NCBI RefSeq assembly: GCF_017104965.1
Contig: NZ_JAAGPR010000002.1
Location: forward strand, 1-64,000
Direction: 5' to 3'
DNA: 64,000 nucleotides
Source of the DNA: Paraburkholderia sp. Ac-20340
Lineage (GTDB): Bacteria; Pseudomonadota; Gammaproteobacteria; Burkholderiales; Burkholderiaceae
Shown here piece by piece: positions 36,672-45,384 of the stretch; position 1 is the stretch's first letter, and each line of letters starts with the position of its first letter. The notes below the pieces were generated by a model. The model had not been told where the DNA came from. It did no database searches and saw only the letters and a list, made by a program, of their open reading frames with translations. The position numbers were made by a program, and so were the translations under genes.

Positions 36672-38600
36672 TCACTTCCGCTTCGCCTCAAGCTCTTCCC
36701 AGCGCTCCAGCGCAACGAGCAATTCCTCGTCGATGGCTGCATAGCGCTCGGTCATGCGCGTGCCTTCCTTCGCATCCTTCGCGAAAATCGAGCCATCCTC
36801 GATCTGCGCGCCGATGGTCTTCTGCTCCGTCTCCAGCGCCTCGATCTTCTTCGGCAGCTCTTCCAGCTCGCGCTGCTCCTTGAACGACAGCTTCACGCTG
36901 CGCTGCGCGTTGCGGGCCGCCCCGCCGTCCTTCTGCGCAACCGCGGCCGGTGCGGCTTCCTTCGGCGCACGCGCTTCGGCAATTTCCTGCGCGCGCGCAC
37001 TCTGCGTCTGCCAGTCGCTGAAACCGCCGACGTATTCGCGCCAGCGCCCTGCGCCCTCGGCCGCGATCACCGACGTCACCACGTTGTCGAGGAATGCGCG
37101 ATCGTGCGAGACCAGCAGCACGGTGCCGTCGTAATCGGCGAGCAGTTCTTCGAGCAGTTCGAGCGTCGGAATATCGAGGTCGTTGGTCGGCTCGTCGAGC
37201 ACCAGCACGTTCGCCGGGCGCGCGAACAGACGCGCGAGCAGCAGACGGTTACGCTCGCCGCCCGAGAGCGACTTCACGGGCGAACGCGCACGCTCGGGCG
37301 CGAACAGGAAGTCGCCCAGATAGCTCATGACGTGCTTCTTCGTGCCGTTGATCTCGACCCAGTCGCTGCCCGGGCTGATGGTATCGGCCAGCGTTTTTTC
37401 GAGGTCGAGCTGCGCGCGCATCTGGTCGAAATACGCCACCTGCAGATTCGTGCCCACGCGCACGGTGCCTTCATCGGCCTTCAGTTCGCCGAGAATCAGC
37501 TTGAGCAGCGTGGTCTTGCCCGCGCCGTTCGGGCCGACAAAGCCGATCTTGTCGCCGCGCATCACCGTACCCGAGAAGTTATCGACGATCGTGCGATCGC
37601 CGTAGCGCTTCACCACGTCCGTGAGTTCGGCGACGATCTTGCCCGACTTCTCGCCCTGCGAAACGTCCAGCTTCACGTTGCCCTGCACGTTGCGGCGCTC
37701 GGCGCGATCGTTACGCATCTGCACGAGACGCGCGATACGCCCGACGCTGCGCGTGCGGCGCGCTTCCACGCCCTTGCGAATCCACACTTCTTCCTGCGCG
37801 AGCAGCTTGTCGAACTTCGCGTTTTCCACGCGCTCGACTTCGAGCTGCTGCGCCTTTCGCTCCTGATACTGCGTGAAGTTGCCCGGATACGAGAGCAGCT
37901 TGCCGCGATCGAGTTCGACGATGCGCGTGGCCACGCGATCGAGGAAGGCACGATCGTGGGTGATGAACAGCAGGCTCGAACGCTGCGAAACCAGCAGTTC
38001 TTCGAGCCAGCGGATGCCGTCGAAATCGAGGTGGTTGGTCGGTTCGTCGAGCAGCAGCACGTCCGGCTGCAGCACCAGCGCGCGCGCCAGCGCCACGCGC
38101 TTTTGCATCCCGCCCGAGAGCGCGCCCACGCGCGCTTCGCCTTCGAGGCCGATCTGCGCGAGCGTGGTGGCCACGCGCGTGCGCCAGTTCCAGCCGTCGT
38201 GCGCGTCCAGCGACGATTGCAGCGTGTTCATGCGCGCGAGCAGCGCGTCGTGATCCGCGCCTTCGGGCGTTTCCGCGAGCTCATGCGCGACCACATCGTA
38301 TTCGTCGAGCAGCGCGCGCACCTGCGCGAGGCCGGAGGCAACCGTGTCGAACACCGAGGCATCGGTATCGAAATCCGGTTCCTGCGGCACGTAGACGGTC
38401 GTGAGATTCTGCTGGCGCGTGACGAGGCCGTCGTCGGGACGGGCGAGATCGGCGACGATCGTGAGCAGCGACGACTTGCCCGCGCCGTTACGGCCGATCA
38501 GGCCGACGCGCTCGCCGGCTTCGAGCGAAAAGTCCGCGTGATCGAGCAGCGCGACGTGACCAAACGCGAGTTGCGCGTCGGAGATGGAGTAAAGCGACAT
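36672..38600 (-). CDS. uup: ABC-F family ATPase (Uup-like)
   Basis: A 642-residue soluble protein with two ABC ATPase domains and no membrane segment. Walker A motifs are GRNGAGKSS (about 36-44) and GPNGAGKTT; signature motifs LSGGMQKR and LSGGERNR; the C-terminal coiled coil (about 560-642) is the Uup mark. ABC-F proteins act on ribosomes; Uup also affects transposon excision and DNA branched structures in E. coli. It is a single gene with its own terminator. Confidence 0.93.
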   Translation of the reverse strand: MSLYSISDAQLAFGHVALLDHADFSLEAGERVGLIGRNGAGKSSLLTIVADLARPDDGLVTRQQNLTTVYVPQEPDFDTDASVFDTVASGLAQVRALLDEYDVVAHELAETPEGADHDALLARMNTLQSSLDAHDGWNWRTRVATTLAQIGLEGEARVGALSGGMQKRVALARALVLQPDVLLLDEPTNHLDFDGIRWLEELLVSQRSSLLFITHDRAFLDRVATRIVELDRGKLLSYPGNFTQYQERKAQQLEVERVENAKFDKLLAQEEVWIRKGVEARRTRSVGRIARLVQMRNDRAERRNVQGNVKLDVSQGEKSGKIVAELTDVVKRYGDRTIVDNFSGTVMRGDKIGFVGPNGAGKTTLLKLILGELKADEGTVRVGTNLQVAYFDQMRAQLDLEKTLADTISPGSDWVEINGTKKHVMSYLGDFLFAPERARSPVKSLSGGERNRLLLARLFARPANVLVLDEPTNDLDIPTLELLEELLADYDGTVLLVSHDRAFLDNVVTSVIAAEGAGRWREYVGGFSDWQTQSARAQEIAEARAPKEAAPAAVAQKDGGAARNAQRSVKLSFKEQRELEELPKKIEALETEQKTIGAQIEDGSIFAKDAKEGTRMTERYAAIDEELLVALERWEELEAKRK

Positions 38601-38682
38601 GGATGGAAACCGAGGCCTGCGTTGGAGAGCAAGCCCGTATTGTACCGGGCGGCACGGTCGGCTCCGCGCCGCCCGCTTGCGC

Positions 38683-39084
38683 TTACTTCACGTGGACCGT
38701 AATCGTCTTGCTCCACTCGGGGCCGTAGGACTGATGCGCGCCGTTGGCGAACTGCGCCGTGAGCGTGTGATCGCCCGGCGGCAGCGTGATATCGGCCTCG
38801 GTCTGACCTTTGCCGTAGTGAATCGATTTATCGTTGACCGGCACGACCGTGCCTTGCGCAAGCGGCTGGCCGTCGATCAGCAGATGATGATGGCCCGTAT
38901 TGGGCGTGACGGTGCCGGCGGGCGCGACCGTCATGCCGTCGATGCCGAATTTCACGTGCACGGGATTGCTCACGGTGGCGCCGTCCTTCGGCTCGACGAA
39001 GTAGACGCCCTCGGCGTGCGCGACGCCGCTTGCCACGAGACACGCCGCGAAGGTCATGCCGGCCAGCCAGTTCCTCTTCATCAT
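38683..39084 (-). CDS. DUF4399 periplasmic protein
   Basis: A 133-residue secreted protein. The signal peptide ends at about residue 24 (GVAHA-EG). The mature part is a single beta-rich domain with GVYFVEPKDGATVSNPV and a GHHHLLIDG segment, the DUF4399 signature. The His cluster suggests metal binding, but function is unknown. The ATG at 39084 was chosen because only then does the signal peptide start at the N-terminus. Confidence 0.85.
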   Translation of the reverse strand: MMKRNWLAGMTFAACLVASGVAHAEGVYFVEPKDGATVSNPVHVKFGIDGMTVAPAGTVTPNTGHHHLLIDGQPLAQGTVVPVNDKSIHYGKGQTEADITLPPGDHTLTAQFANGAHQSYGPEWSKTITVHVK

Positions 39085-39399
39085 GGTTCGCTCCTCTGTT
39101 CTCTCGATTGATGGTTGCCCGATTGCATCGGCTCGCGGCCAAGCATACACCGCGATCATGACCCAACATCGCGACGCCGCGCAGCCGCAAACCATCGTCA
39201 ATACCGCGCCGATACATCGCTTGATGCGATGCGAATACGCTACGCGACGTGACGCCAATCGCCCCGCAAAAGTCCCGCGAACGGTGTGCCCGCCGTTTTC
39301 CGGTAACATCGCGGGTCGCCCTCGCCCCGGCTAAACGGGGCCATATGGCCGGTTTATCCGCAGCTTCGGGCTGCGAACTGCAATGAACAAAGGTGTGTT
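39085..39399. other. Intergenic region between divergent DUF4399 and rubredoxin genes
   Basis: These 315 bp must carry both divergent promoters. No convincing -35/-10 pair, hairpin or ORF was recognised. Confidence 0.4.
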
Positions 39400-39582
39400 G
39401 TGAGCGAAGTCATCGAGTACAAGAGCTGGATCTGCCTGATCTGCGGCTGGATCTATAACGAAGAAGAAGGCCTGCCCGACGAAGGCATCGCCGCGGGCAC
39501 GCGTTTCGCGGATATCCCGGAAGACTGGCGCTGCCCGCTGTGCGATGTGGGCAAGGCCGAATTCTCGGTCGTCGAGTTTTAA
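39400..39582 (+). CDS. rubA: Rubredoxin
   Basis: A 60-residue iron protein with two Cys pairs, CLICG (12-16) and CPLC, that hold one Fe. It transfers single electrons in the cytosol. Residue pattern and length are those of the alkane-hydroxylase-type rubredoxins. The start codon is GTG at 39400; no ATG is available at a fitting position. A small hairpin (39599-39618) follows the stop. Confidence 0.93.
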   Translation: MSEVIEYKSWICLICGWIYNEEEGLPDEGIAAGTRFADIPEDWRCPLCDVGKAEFSVVEF

Positions 39583-39598
39583 GGTCTAAGCGGATCGT

Positions 39599-39630
39599 CG
39601 CGTGTCGATTGACACGCGAGCGCCATTTTC
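39599..39630 (+). terminator. Possible terminator after rubredoxin gene
   Basis: CGCGTGTC and GACACGCG form an 8-bp stem with a GATT loop, followed by a short T-run (CATTTTCC). It is weak as a terminator. Confidence 0.5.
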
Positions 39631-39768
39631 CCGCCGCATCGCGTTTGTTATACTCTTGCGCCTGCGCGGGCTACGTCCCTGCGCGCACTCCGCGCCATGA
39701 CGGGTGACTTGGGAAACATGGCAGCTGGGCGGAGTCGGGGCTCGCATGCCCCGCAGCAGTACTGGATG

Positions 39769-39843
39769 CTCCCTGTAGTTCAATGGATAGAACAAGTGCC
39801 TCCTAAGCGCTAGATGCAGGTTCGATTCCTGCCAGGGGGACCA
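39769..39843 (+). tRNA. tRNA-Arg (anticodon CCU)
   Basis: A 75-nt gene that folds as a full cloverleaf. The acceptor stem is CTCCCTG/CAGGGGG, the D-stem GTTC/GAAC, the anticodon stem AGTGC/GCGCT with loop CTCCTAA, and the T-arm GCAGG-TTCGATT-CCTGC. The anticodon CCU at 39802-39804 reads AGG codons. The discriminator base is A and CCA is encoded. A TATACT at 39649-39654 is a possible but distant -10. The region after the tRNA carries small unknown genes and a dcm-vsr pair. Confidence 0.97.
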
Positions 39844-40038
39844 GCCACGCAAGCCCGATCCCATCTTCCCTTGCCTTTTCAGCCGTCGCCGGTCGCGTAG
39901 TTCACAGACCGGGGCACGGACATTCCTGTTCCCGCTTTCCGATTTTTCAGCGCCGCGCGGCACGTGTTTCGCTACTGAACCCTCGTTCCAGCCGAATTTC
40001 ACGCGCGCCGCAGTGCGCTTTTTTCAGGCAGATCCCCT

Positions 40039-40347
40039 ATGGACATCCAGAAGCAAGTCGCCGCTCTCACCCATTCCGAACTGCAGACCGCAGGCGCGAG
40101 CCAGGCAACCGCCATCGCCGTGAGCGTGCTGCTGCGCCACCTGAGCTCGCCGGAGCTGATCAATCTGCTGTCGTCGACGTTCGAAAACCATCAGGCCGTC
40201 ATGCTGCAAACGCCGTGGCCCGAGCAGATGCTGCAATCGTTCGCCGCCACGCGCCGCTTCCTCGAAGGCGCCGCGCAGGGCCCGGCGCCGGCAGATGCAC
40301 CGGAAACGCCGGACGCTCCCGAAGCGCCGGACGCCACCGCGGAATAA
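40039..40347 (+). CDS. Small conserved hypothetical protein
   Basis: A 102-residue protein. Residues 1-75 look like an amphipathic helical domain (SPELINLLSSTFENHQAVM), and residues 76-102 are an Ala/Pro/Asp/Glu-rich disordered tail (PADAPETPDAPEAP). No signal peptide or membrane segment. I do not recognise a function. It lies 195 bp after the tRNA-Arg gene. Confidence 0.65.
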   Translation: MDIQKQVAALTHSELQTAGASQATAIAVSVLLRHLSSPELINLLSSTFENHQAVMLQTPWPEQMLQSFAATRRFLEGAAQGPAPADAPETPDAPEAPDATAE

Positions 40348-40519
40348 ACCCGCCGCGCGCGCGCCGGGCATCGCGCGCCGGGCTGGCGACTGTGTTCGCC
40401 AGCCCACTTTGGTTTGTCAATTGTTAACTTTCACGCGGGCCAGCTTCGCCTACGATGGTTTCCAGCACGACGCCGCTCACAGACCGGTTCCTTCGCGCAG
40501 ACCATCGGAGACCCCCGCC

Positions 40520-40603
40520 ATGACCTCGCCCTACGTTTTCGCCCTGATCGCCGCGCTCACCGCCGTCGTGTATTCGTCGCTGACGATGTTGCTGCTGGGC
40601 TGA
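40520..40603 (+). CDS. Tiny single-span membrane protein (27 residues)
   Basis: A 27-residue ORF (MTSPYVFALIAALTAVVYSS...). Nearly all of it is one hydrophobic helix, and a GGAG sequence is placed 9 bp before the ATG. It is shorter than usual gene-finding limits. Small membrane proteins of this kind often act on larger membrane complexes. Its reality rests on the RBS and hydrophobic pattern only. Confidence 0.5.
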   Translation: MTSPYVFALIAALTAVVYSSLTMLLLG

Positions 40604-40719
40604 ATTCGCGAGGTCGTCGAAGTTGCAATAGCCAGCCGAACCATCGGCTGGGCCGCACCAGGGTAAACAAGGAGCGCAAAGAATTAAAGTTAGGGTCGGA
40701 GCTGTCGTAATCTTCCTAC

Positions 40720-41031
40720 ATGGACACGCTCCGTCCCCTCCCCGCCGGCTACCTGATGACGAATCTGATCGATCAGGACATTGCCCACATCCGTCGCGTC
40801 ATGCCGCTCTCCCTCACGGGCGACCTCGGCGGGCCGATCCTCTCCGCGAATTACTGGCGCGCACGCCTGCACCGGCTGCTCGACACTGGCCATATCAACA
40901 AAGGCCAGCTTGCCGATATCGACAGTCTGCTGGTGCAGATCGACCTGCACGAACTGAACGCCGCGTCGCTGGCCGCAAGTCTCGCCGCTCAGGCGGCCGG
41001 CCAGATCGCGAATCAAGCCGCGAATCACTGA
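40720..41031 (+). CDS. Small hypothetical protein
   Basis: A 103-residue protein with HIRRVMPLSLTGDLGGPILSANYWRARL in the middle and an Ala-rich helix at the C-terminus (LAASLAAQAAGQ). No function is recognised and no signal peptide is present. No strong RBS is visible before 40720; an internal Met at residue 13 (base 40756) is an alternative. It sits between a tiny membrane ORF and the dcm gene. Confidence 0.6.
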   Translation: MDTLRPLPAGYLMTNLIDQDIAHIRRVMPLSLTGDLGGPILSANYWRARLHRLLDTGHINKGQLADIDSLLVQIDLHELNAASLAASLAAQAAGQIANQAANH

Positions 41032-41140
41032 TACACCCCGTCGTCTTTCTGGTTGACTGACCCGGTTCGCGCGTCTTTCGTACGCGCGAGGCACATTTGC
41101 GTCCTGAATTCCTGGTAACGGGGGTCAGGTATCGGTCATA

Positions 41141-42520
41141 ATGTCCGCCAAAATACCCAGAGAGGACTTCGTGCATCCGGCCCATACGCGAAACCTGCTT
41201 GCGCAGGCACGTCAGCGCTTCACGCAGCAGCAGATCGCCGCTCATGTCGGCAAGGACGTCAAGACCGTGCGTCGGTGGGAAAAAGGCGAAACGCCGTGCC
41301 CCGCCATGCTCGACGCCGCGCTGCGCGAGTTGCTGCGCAGCGCCGATCCCGCGCCCGCAGCGACAGCCGCGCGCGCGACGGTTGCGCCCGCACGCTTTCG
41401 CTTCGTCGATCTGTTCGCCGGTATCGGCGGCATCCGCATGGGCTTCGAAGCCCAGGGCGGCGCCTGCGTGATGACGAGCGAGTGGAACAAGTTCTCGAAG
41501 AAGACCTATCTGGAAAACTACGGTCCCGCCGATGGCGAGGGTCACGCCTACGTGGGCGATATCGTCGAATTTCCGGCCGCCGATGTGCCCGATCACGACG
41601 TCCTGCTGGCGGGCTTCCCGTGTCAGCCGTTCTCGATCGCGGGTGTGTCGAAGAAGAACGCGCTGGGCCGCCCGCACGGTTTCGAGTGCAGCACGCAAGG
41701 CACGCTGTTTTTCGATGTCGCGCGCATCATCGCCGAAAAGCGCCCCGCCGCCTTCCTGCTCGAAAACGTCAAGAACCTGCTGTCGCACGATCATGGCCGC
41801 ACCTTCGACGTGATCCTGCAGGTGCTGCGCGACGAACTCGGCTACGACGTGCACTACCGCGTGATCGACGGGCGGCATTTCACGCCGCAGCATCGCGAGC
41901 GCATCATCATCGTCGGCTTTCGCGAGCCCACGCCGTTCACATGGGACGCGCTCGAGCTGCCCGATGACGGCCCGCGCCTCGCCTCGATCCTGCATCGCAC
42001 CGACGGCAGCGAACCGCTGCTGCCGTGGGACGGCGAGCGTTTCTTCGATCATTCGGCGCGCCGCGTGCAGCCGAAGTACACGCTCACGCCCGGTCTGTGG
42101 GCCTATCTGCAGCAATACGCCGAAAAACATCGCGCGGCCGGCAACGGCTTTGGCTACGGCATGGCGTTTCCGCAGAGCGTCACGCGCACGCTGTCCGCGC
42201 GCTATCACAAGGACGGCAGCGAAATCCTCGTCTATCAGGGCGAAGGCGTGCGTCCGCGCCGCCTCACGCCGCGCGAGTGCGCGCGCCTGATGGGCTTTCC
42301 CGACACCTTCCGTATTCCGGTGAGCGACACCCAGGCGTATCGGCAGTTCGGCAATAGCGTGGTGATGCCGGTGATGCGCGAAGTCGCGCGCACGATGATG
42401 CCGCATCTCGACGCGGCGCTCGCCGGCGGCAAGACCAAAGCGAAAGCGGCAACGAAGCGGCGCGCGGGCGGCGCCAAAGCCGCGAAGGCCGGCCGGGACG
42501 AGGCGGCGCTCGCCGCCTGA
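41141..42520 (+). CDS. dcm: DNA (cytosine-5-)-methyltransferase, Dcm-like
   Basis: A 459-residue cytosine methyltransferase. A short helix-turn-helix region (about 16-55) precedes the SAM motif FVDLFAGIGGIRMGF (88-102), the catalytic Cys161 in GFPCQPF, ENVKNLLS and the late RQFGNSV motif. It closely follows E. coli Dcm in these segments and in GRPHGFEC and SVTRTLSARYHKDG, so CCWGG methylation is expected. The C-terminus has an Ala/Lys-rich tail. A vsr gene starts 5 bp downstream, as in the E. coli pair. It lies in the tRNA-Arg neighbourhood. Confidence 0.93.
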   Translation: MSAKIPREDFVHPAHTRNLLAQARQRFTQQQIAAHVGKDVKTVRRWEKGETPCPAMLDAALRELLRSADPAPAATAARATVAPARFRFVDLFAGIGGIRMGFEAQGGACVMTSEWNKFSKKTYLENYGPADGEGHAYVGDIVEFPAADVPDHDVLLAGFPCQPFSIAGVSKKNALGRPHGFECSTQGTLFFDVARIIAEKRPAAFLLENVKNLLSHDHGRTFDVILQVLRDELGYDVHYRVIDGRHFTPQHRERIIIVGFREPTPFTWDALELPDDGPRLASILHRTDGSEPLLPWDGERFFDHSARRVQPKYTLTPGLWAYLQQYAEKHRAAGNGFGYGMAFPQSVTRTLSARYHKDGSEILVYQGEGVRPRRLTPRECARLMGFPDTFRIPVSDTQAYRQFGNSVVMPVMREVARTMMPHLDAALAGGKTKAKAATKRRAGGAKAAKAGRDEAALAA

Positions 42521-42525
42521 ATGCC

Positions 42526-42975
42526 GTGGTCGACGTCGTCGACAGCGCGACCCGCAGCCGGATGATGTCCGGCATCCGCGGGCGCAACACGAAACCCGAG
42601 AGGCTGATCCGCAGCCTGCTGCATCGGCGCGGTTTTCGCTTCCGGCTGGACGTGCGCGAGTTGCCCGGCCGTCCCGACATCGTCTTGCCGCGCTATCGCG
42701 CCGTCGTGCTCGTGCACGGCTGTTTCTGGCACGGTCACGATTGCCCGCTGTTCAAATGGCCCTCGACGCGCCCCGAGTTCTGGCGCGCCAAGATCGGCCG
42801 CAACCGCACCCACGACGCCAAAGCCCTCGCCGCGCTCGCCGCGCAAGGCTGGCGCGTCGCCGTGATCTGGGAATGCGCGCTGCGCGGGGCATCGCAGGAC
42901 CCGGAAGCGGTCGTCGAGCGCCTCGCGGCCTGGCTCAAGGACGATACGCTGGGCTGGTTCGAAGCGCGCGCGTGA
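42526..42975 (+). CDS. vsr: Very short patch repair endonuclease
   Basis: A 149-residue mismatch endonuclease that nicks DNA at T:G mismatches formed when 5-methylcytosine in Dcm sites deaminates. Residues match the E. coli numbering: Asp51 and His69 catalytic, Cys66, His71, Cys73 and Cys117 for Zn. The GTG start at 42526 fits the family N-terminus (V/ADIVD.ATRSRMM.GI); the ATG at 42521 is out of frame. It is directly after dcm, which makes biological sense. Confidence 0.95.
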   Translation: MVDVVDSATRSRMMSGIRGRNTKPERLIRSLLHRRGFRFRLDVRELPGRPDIVLPRYRAVVLVHGCFWHGHDCPLFKWPSTRPEFWRAKIGRNRTHDAKALAALAAQGWRVAVIWECALRGASQDPEAVVERLAAWLKDDTLGWFEARA

Positions 42976-43121
42976 GGCGCAGGGCCCTGCTGGCACGGCC
43001 CTGCTGGCCGCGCTGAGCGCGCCGCCTCGCGGTGCTAAACTCGATCGATCGGTTCCGCGCCGCGCGCCTTGCTGCGCGCATGACGCATTGATGTCAGAAC
43101 ACATGAGAAAGGAGGCAAGCG

Positions 43122-43625
43122 ATGGCTGATTTCCGACTCTGGTCCGACGATTTTCCGAGTAACGGCTTCATGCCGAAGGCGCAGGAGTTCGACGACCGGT
43201 CCTTCGGCGTCGAGGGCGACAATCTCTCGCCCGCGCTCCAGTGGGACGCGCCGCCCGCCGATACGCAAAGCCTCGCCCTGACCGTCTACGACCCGGACGC
43301 GCCCACGGGCAGCGGTTTCTGGCACTGGGTCGTCGTCAATATCGCGCCTGACGTGCGCGCGCTCGCCCGCAACGCAGGCAAGGCCGATGGCAGCCTGCTG
43401 CCGCCCGGCGCGCTGCAGGTACGCAACGACTACGGCACGGTGGGCTTCGGCGGCGCTGCGCCGCCGCGCGGAGACAAACCGCATCGCTACATCTTCCGCA
43501 TTCATGCGCTGAAGGTGCCGCAACTGCCCGTCACGCCCGAGACCACCAATGCGGTCGCGCGCTTCATGACGCATCTGAACGAAATCGACTCGACGACTTA
43601 CGTCGGGCTTTACGAACTCAAATAA
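43122..43625 (+). CDS. YbhB/YbcL family PEBP protein
   Basis: A 167-residue phosphatidylethanolamine-binding-protein family member. The ligand-pocket motifs DPDAPTGSGFWHWVV and PPRGDKPHRYIF are both present. In E. coli these proteins (YbhB, YbcL) are of unclear function; YbcL affects host immunity. No signal peptide, so cytosolic. It has a good RBS (GAAAGGAGG) and stands alone. Confidence 0.9.
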   Translation: MADFRLWSDDFPSNGFMPKAQEFDDRSFGVEGDNLSPALQWDAPPADTQSLALTVYDPDAPTGSGFWHWVVVNIAPDVRALARNAGKADGSLLPPGALQVRNDYGTVGFGGAAPPRGDKPHRYIFRIHALKVPQLPVTPETTNAVARFMTHLNEIDSTTYVGLYELK

Positions 43626-43639
43626 GCACTGAAGATTCC

Positions 43640-43670
43640 AGCGCGGCGCGTGTAACGCCGCGCCGCTTTC
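43640..43670 (+). terminator. Weak terminator after PEBP gene
   Basis: GCGCGGCG and CGCCGCGC form a stem with a short CTTTC tail. It lies 15 bp after the PEBP stop codon. Confidence 0.5.
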
Positions 43671-43740
43671 GCACCACACAACCCGATTCAACCGATACAT
43701 CCGACGACGCGCACGGAGACGCGCGCCGTCCCGCTCATCA

Positions 43741-45213
43741 ATGTCCACACGCCCGCAATCCGACGTAACCATCGCCGCTTCGAAGGCTGCTTCCAAGGCC
43801 GCTTCAAAGGCCGCCGCCCTGGCGTCCGCCACCGCCGATCCCAACGATCCCGAAAGCGGCCTGCCCTTCCCGCAACGCTATTACGCGATCCTCGTGGTCG
43901 CGCTCGGCATCACGCTCGCGGTGCTCGACGGCGCGATCGCCAACGTCGCGCTGCCGACCATCGCACATCATCTGCACGCCAGCGCCGCGAACTCGATCTG
44001 GATCGTCAACGCGTATCAACTCTCGGTGACGATCTCGCTGCTGCCGCTTTCCTCGCTGGGCGACCGCATCGGTTATCGACGCGTGTATCTGGGCGGGCTC
44101 GCGCTCTTCACGGTGGCCTCGTTCGGCTGTGCGCTGGCGACGTCGCTGCCCGCGCTCGCGATTGCGCGCATGGTGCAGGGCTTCGGCGGCGCGGGCGTCA
44201 TGAGCGTGAACACCGCGCTCGTGCGCATGATTTATCCGCGCGCGCAACTCGGGCGCGGCGTGGCCATCAACGCGATGGTGGTGGCGGTCGCCTCGGCGGT
44301 CGGGCCGACGCTCGCGTCCGGCGTGCTGTCGATCGCATCCTGGCCGTGGCTGTTCGCGATCAATGTGCCGATCGGCATCGCCGCGCTCACGCTGGGCCTG
44401 CGCGCGCTGCCGCTCAACGCGCGGCATGCGGCGCCTTACGACTATCTGAGCGCGCTGTTCAACGCGCTGGTGTTCGGTCTGCTGATCTTCGCCGTCGATG
44501 GCCTCGGGCACGGCGAAAACCACTTGTTGAGCGGCATCGAATTCGCGGCCGCCGTCGTGATCGGCTATTTCTTCGTGCGCCGCCAGCTATCGCAGCCCGC
44601 GCCGCTGCTGCCCGTCGATTTGCTGGCGAATCCGCTCTTTGCGCTGTCGATCAGCACCTCGGTGTGTTCGTTCTGCGCGCAGATGCTGGCCTTCGTCGCG
44701 CTGCCGTTCCTGCTGCAGGACACCTACGGTTTTTCGCAGGTGCAAACCGGCCTGCTGATGACGCCGTGGCCGCTCGTGATCATCGTCGCCGCGCCGGTGG
44801 CGGGCGTGCTTTCCGACCGCTATCCGGCGGGGATTCTTGGCGGCGTGGGGCTGGCGCTTTTTGCGCTCGGCTTGCTGTCGCTCGCGACCTTGAGCGCGCA
44901 TCCCGCCGATCTGGCGATTGCCTGGCGCATGGCGCTGTGCGGCGTGGGCTTCGGCATTTTCCAGTCGCCGAACAACCGGCAGATTCTGTCGTCCGCGCCG
45001 CGCGAACGCAGCGGCGGCGCGAGCGGCATGCTCGGCACGGCGCGCCTCACGGGGCAGACGCTCGGCGCTGCGCTGGTCGCGCTGATTTTCGGCGTTGCGC
45101 CGCAGCACGGGCCGACCGTGGCGCTTTACGCGGGCACCGCGTTCGCAGCGGTCGCGGCCATCGTCAGCATGATGCGGCTCGTGCCTCGCCGCACCGCACC
45201 AGCAGGCGGTTAG
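43741..45213 (+). CDS. DHA2-family MFS drug exporter (14 TM)
   Basis: A 490-residue transporter with about fourteen hydrophobic helices, with motifs LDGAIANVALPTI and GDRIGYRRVYLGG in helices 1-3. It resembles EmrB/QacA-type proton-driven multidrug exporters. Before helix 1 it carries a repeat of SKAA units (bases 43780-43815), part of the Ala/Lys-rich-tail pattern. No membrane fusion protein gene is adjacent, so it works alone or with distant partners. Confidence 0.9.
   Translation: MSTRPQSDVTIAASKAASKAASKAAALASATADPNDPESGLPFPQRYYAILVVALGITLAVLDGAIANVALPTIAHHLHASAANSIWIVNAYQLSVTISLLPLSSLGDRIGYRRVYLGGLALFTVASFGCALATSLPALAIARMVQGFGGAGVMSVNTALVRMIYPRAQLGRGVAINAMVVAVASAVGPTLASGVLSIASWPWLFAINVPIGIAALTLGLRALPLNARHAAPYDYLSALFNALVFGLLIFAVDGLGHGENHLLSGIEFAAAVVIGYFFVRRQLSQPAPLLPVDLLANPLFALSISTSVCSFCAQMLAFVALPFLLQDTYGFSQVQTGLLMTPWPLVIIVAAPVAGVLSDRYPAGILGGVGLALFALGLLSLATLSAHPADLAIAWRMALCGVGFGIFQSPNNRQILSSAPRERSGGASGMLGTARLTGQTLGAALVALIFGVAPQHGPTVALYAGTAFAAVAAIVSMMRLVPRRTAPAGG
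43780..43815. repeat. Three imperfect 12-bp repeats coding for SKAA
   Basis: TCGAAGGCTGCT, TCCAAGGCCGCT and TCAAAGGCCGCC follow each other in frame at the start of the exporter gene. Confidence 0.9.
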
Positions 45214-45384
45214 CGCCGCACGCCGATGTCGCATCGGGCCACCTCGTTTTTGCGGCCCGCACGCACTACCATGAAGACACGGCGCGCCGCCTTCCTCCGC
45301 TCGCTGTTCTCACGCTTGCGTCGATCGCCGCTGCGCCGCGGTCCTGTTCTTCTGGCGAGTCAACCTGCATCGAGGGGGATTCCC

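Noticed and set aside
39697..39835. A small ORF just before and across the tRNA-Arg gene
   Set aside because: It overlaps the mature tRNA, has no RBS and codes for a random-looking peptide.
39586..40002. A minus-strand frame crossing the tRNA-Arg gene
   Set aside because: It contains the well-known false translation of a tRNA (WQESNLH...LFYPLNYRE); the tRNA itself is real.
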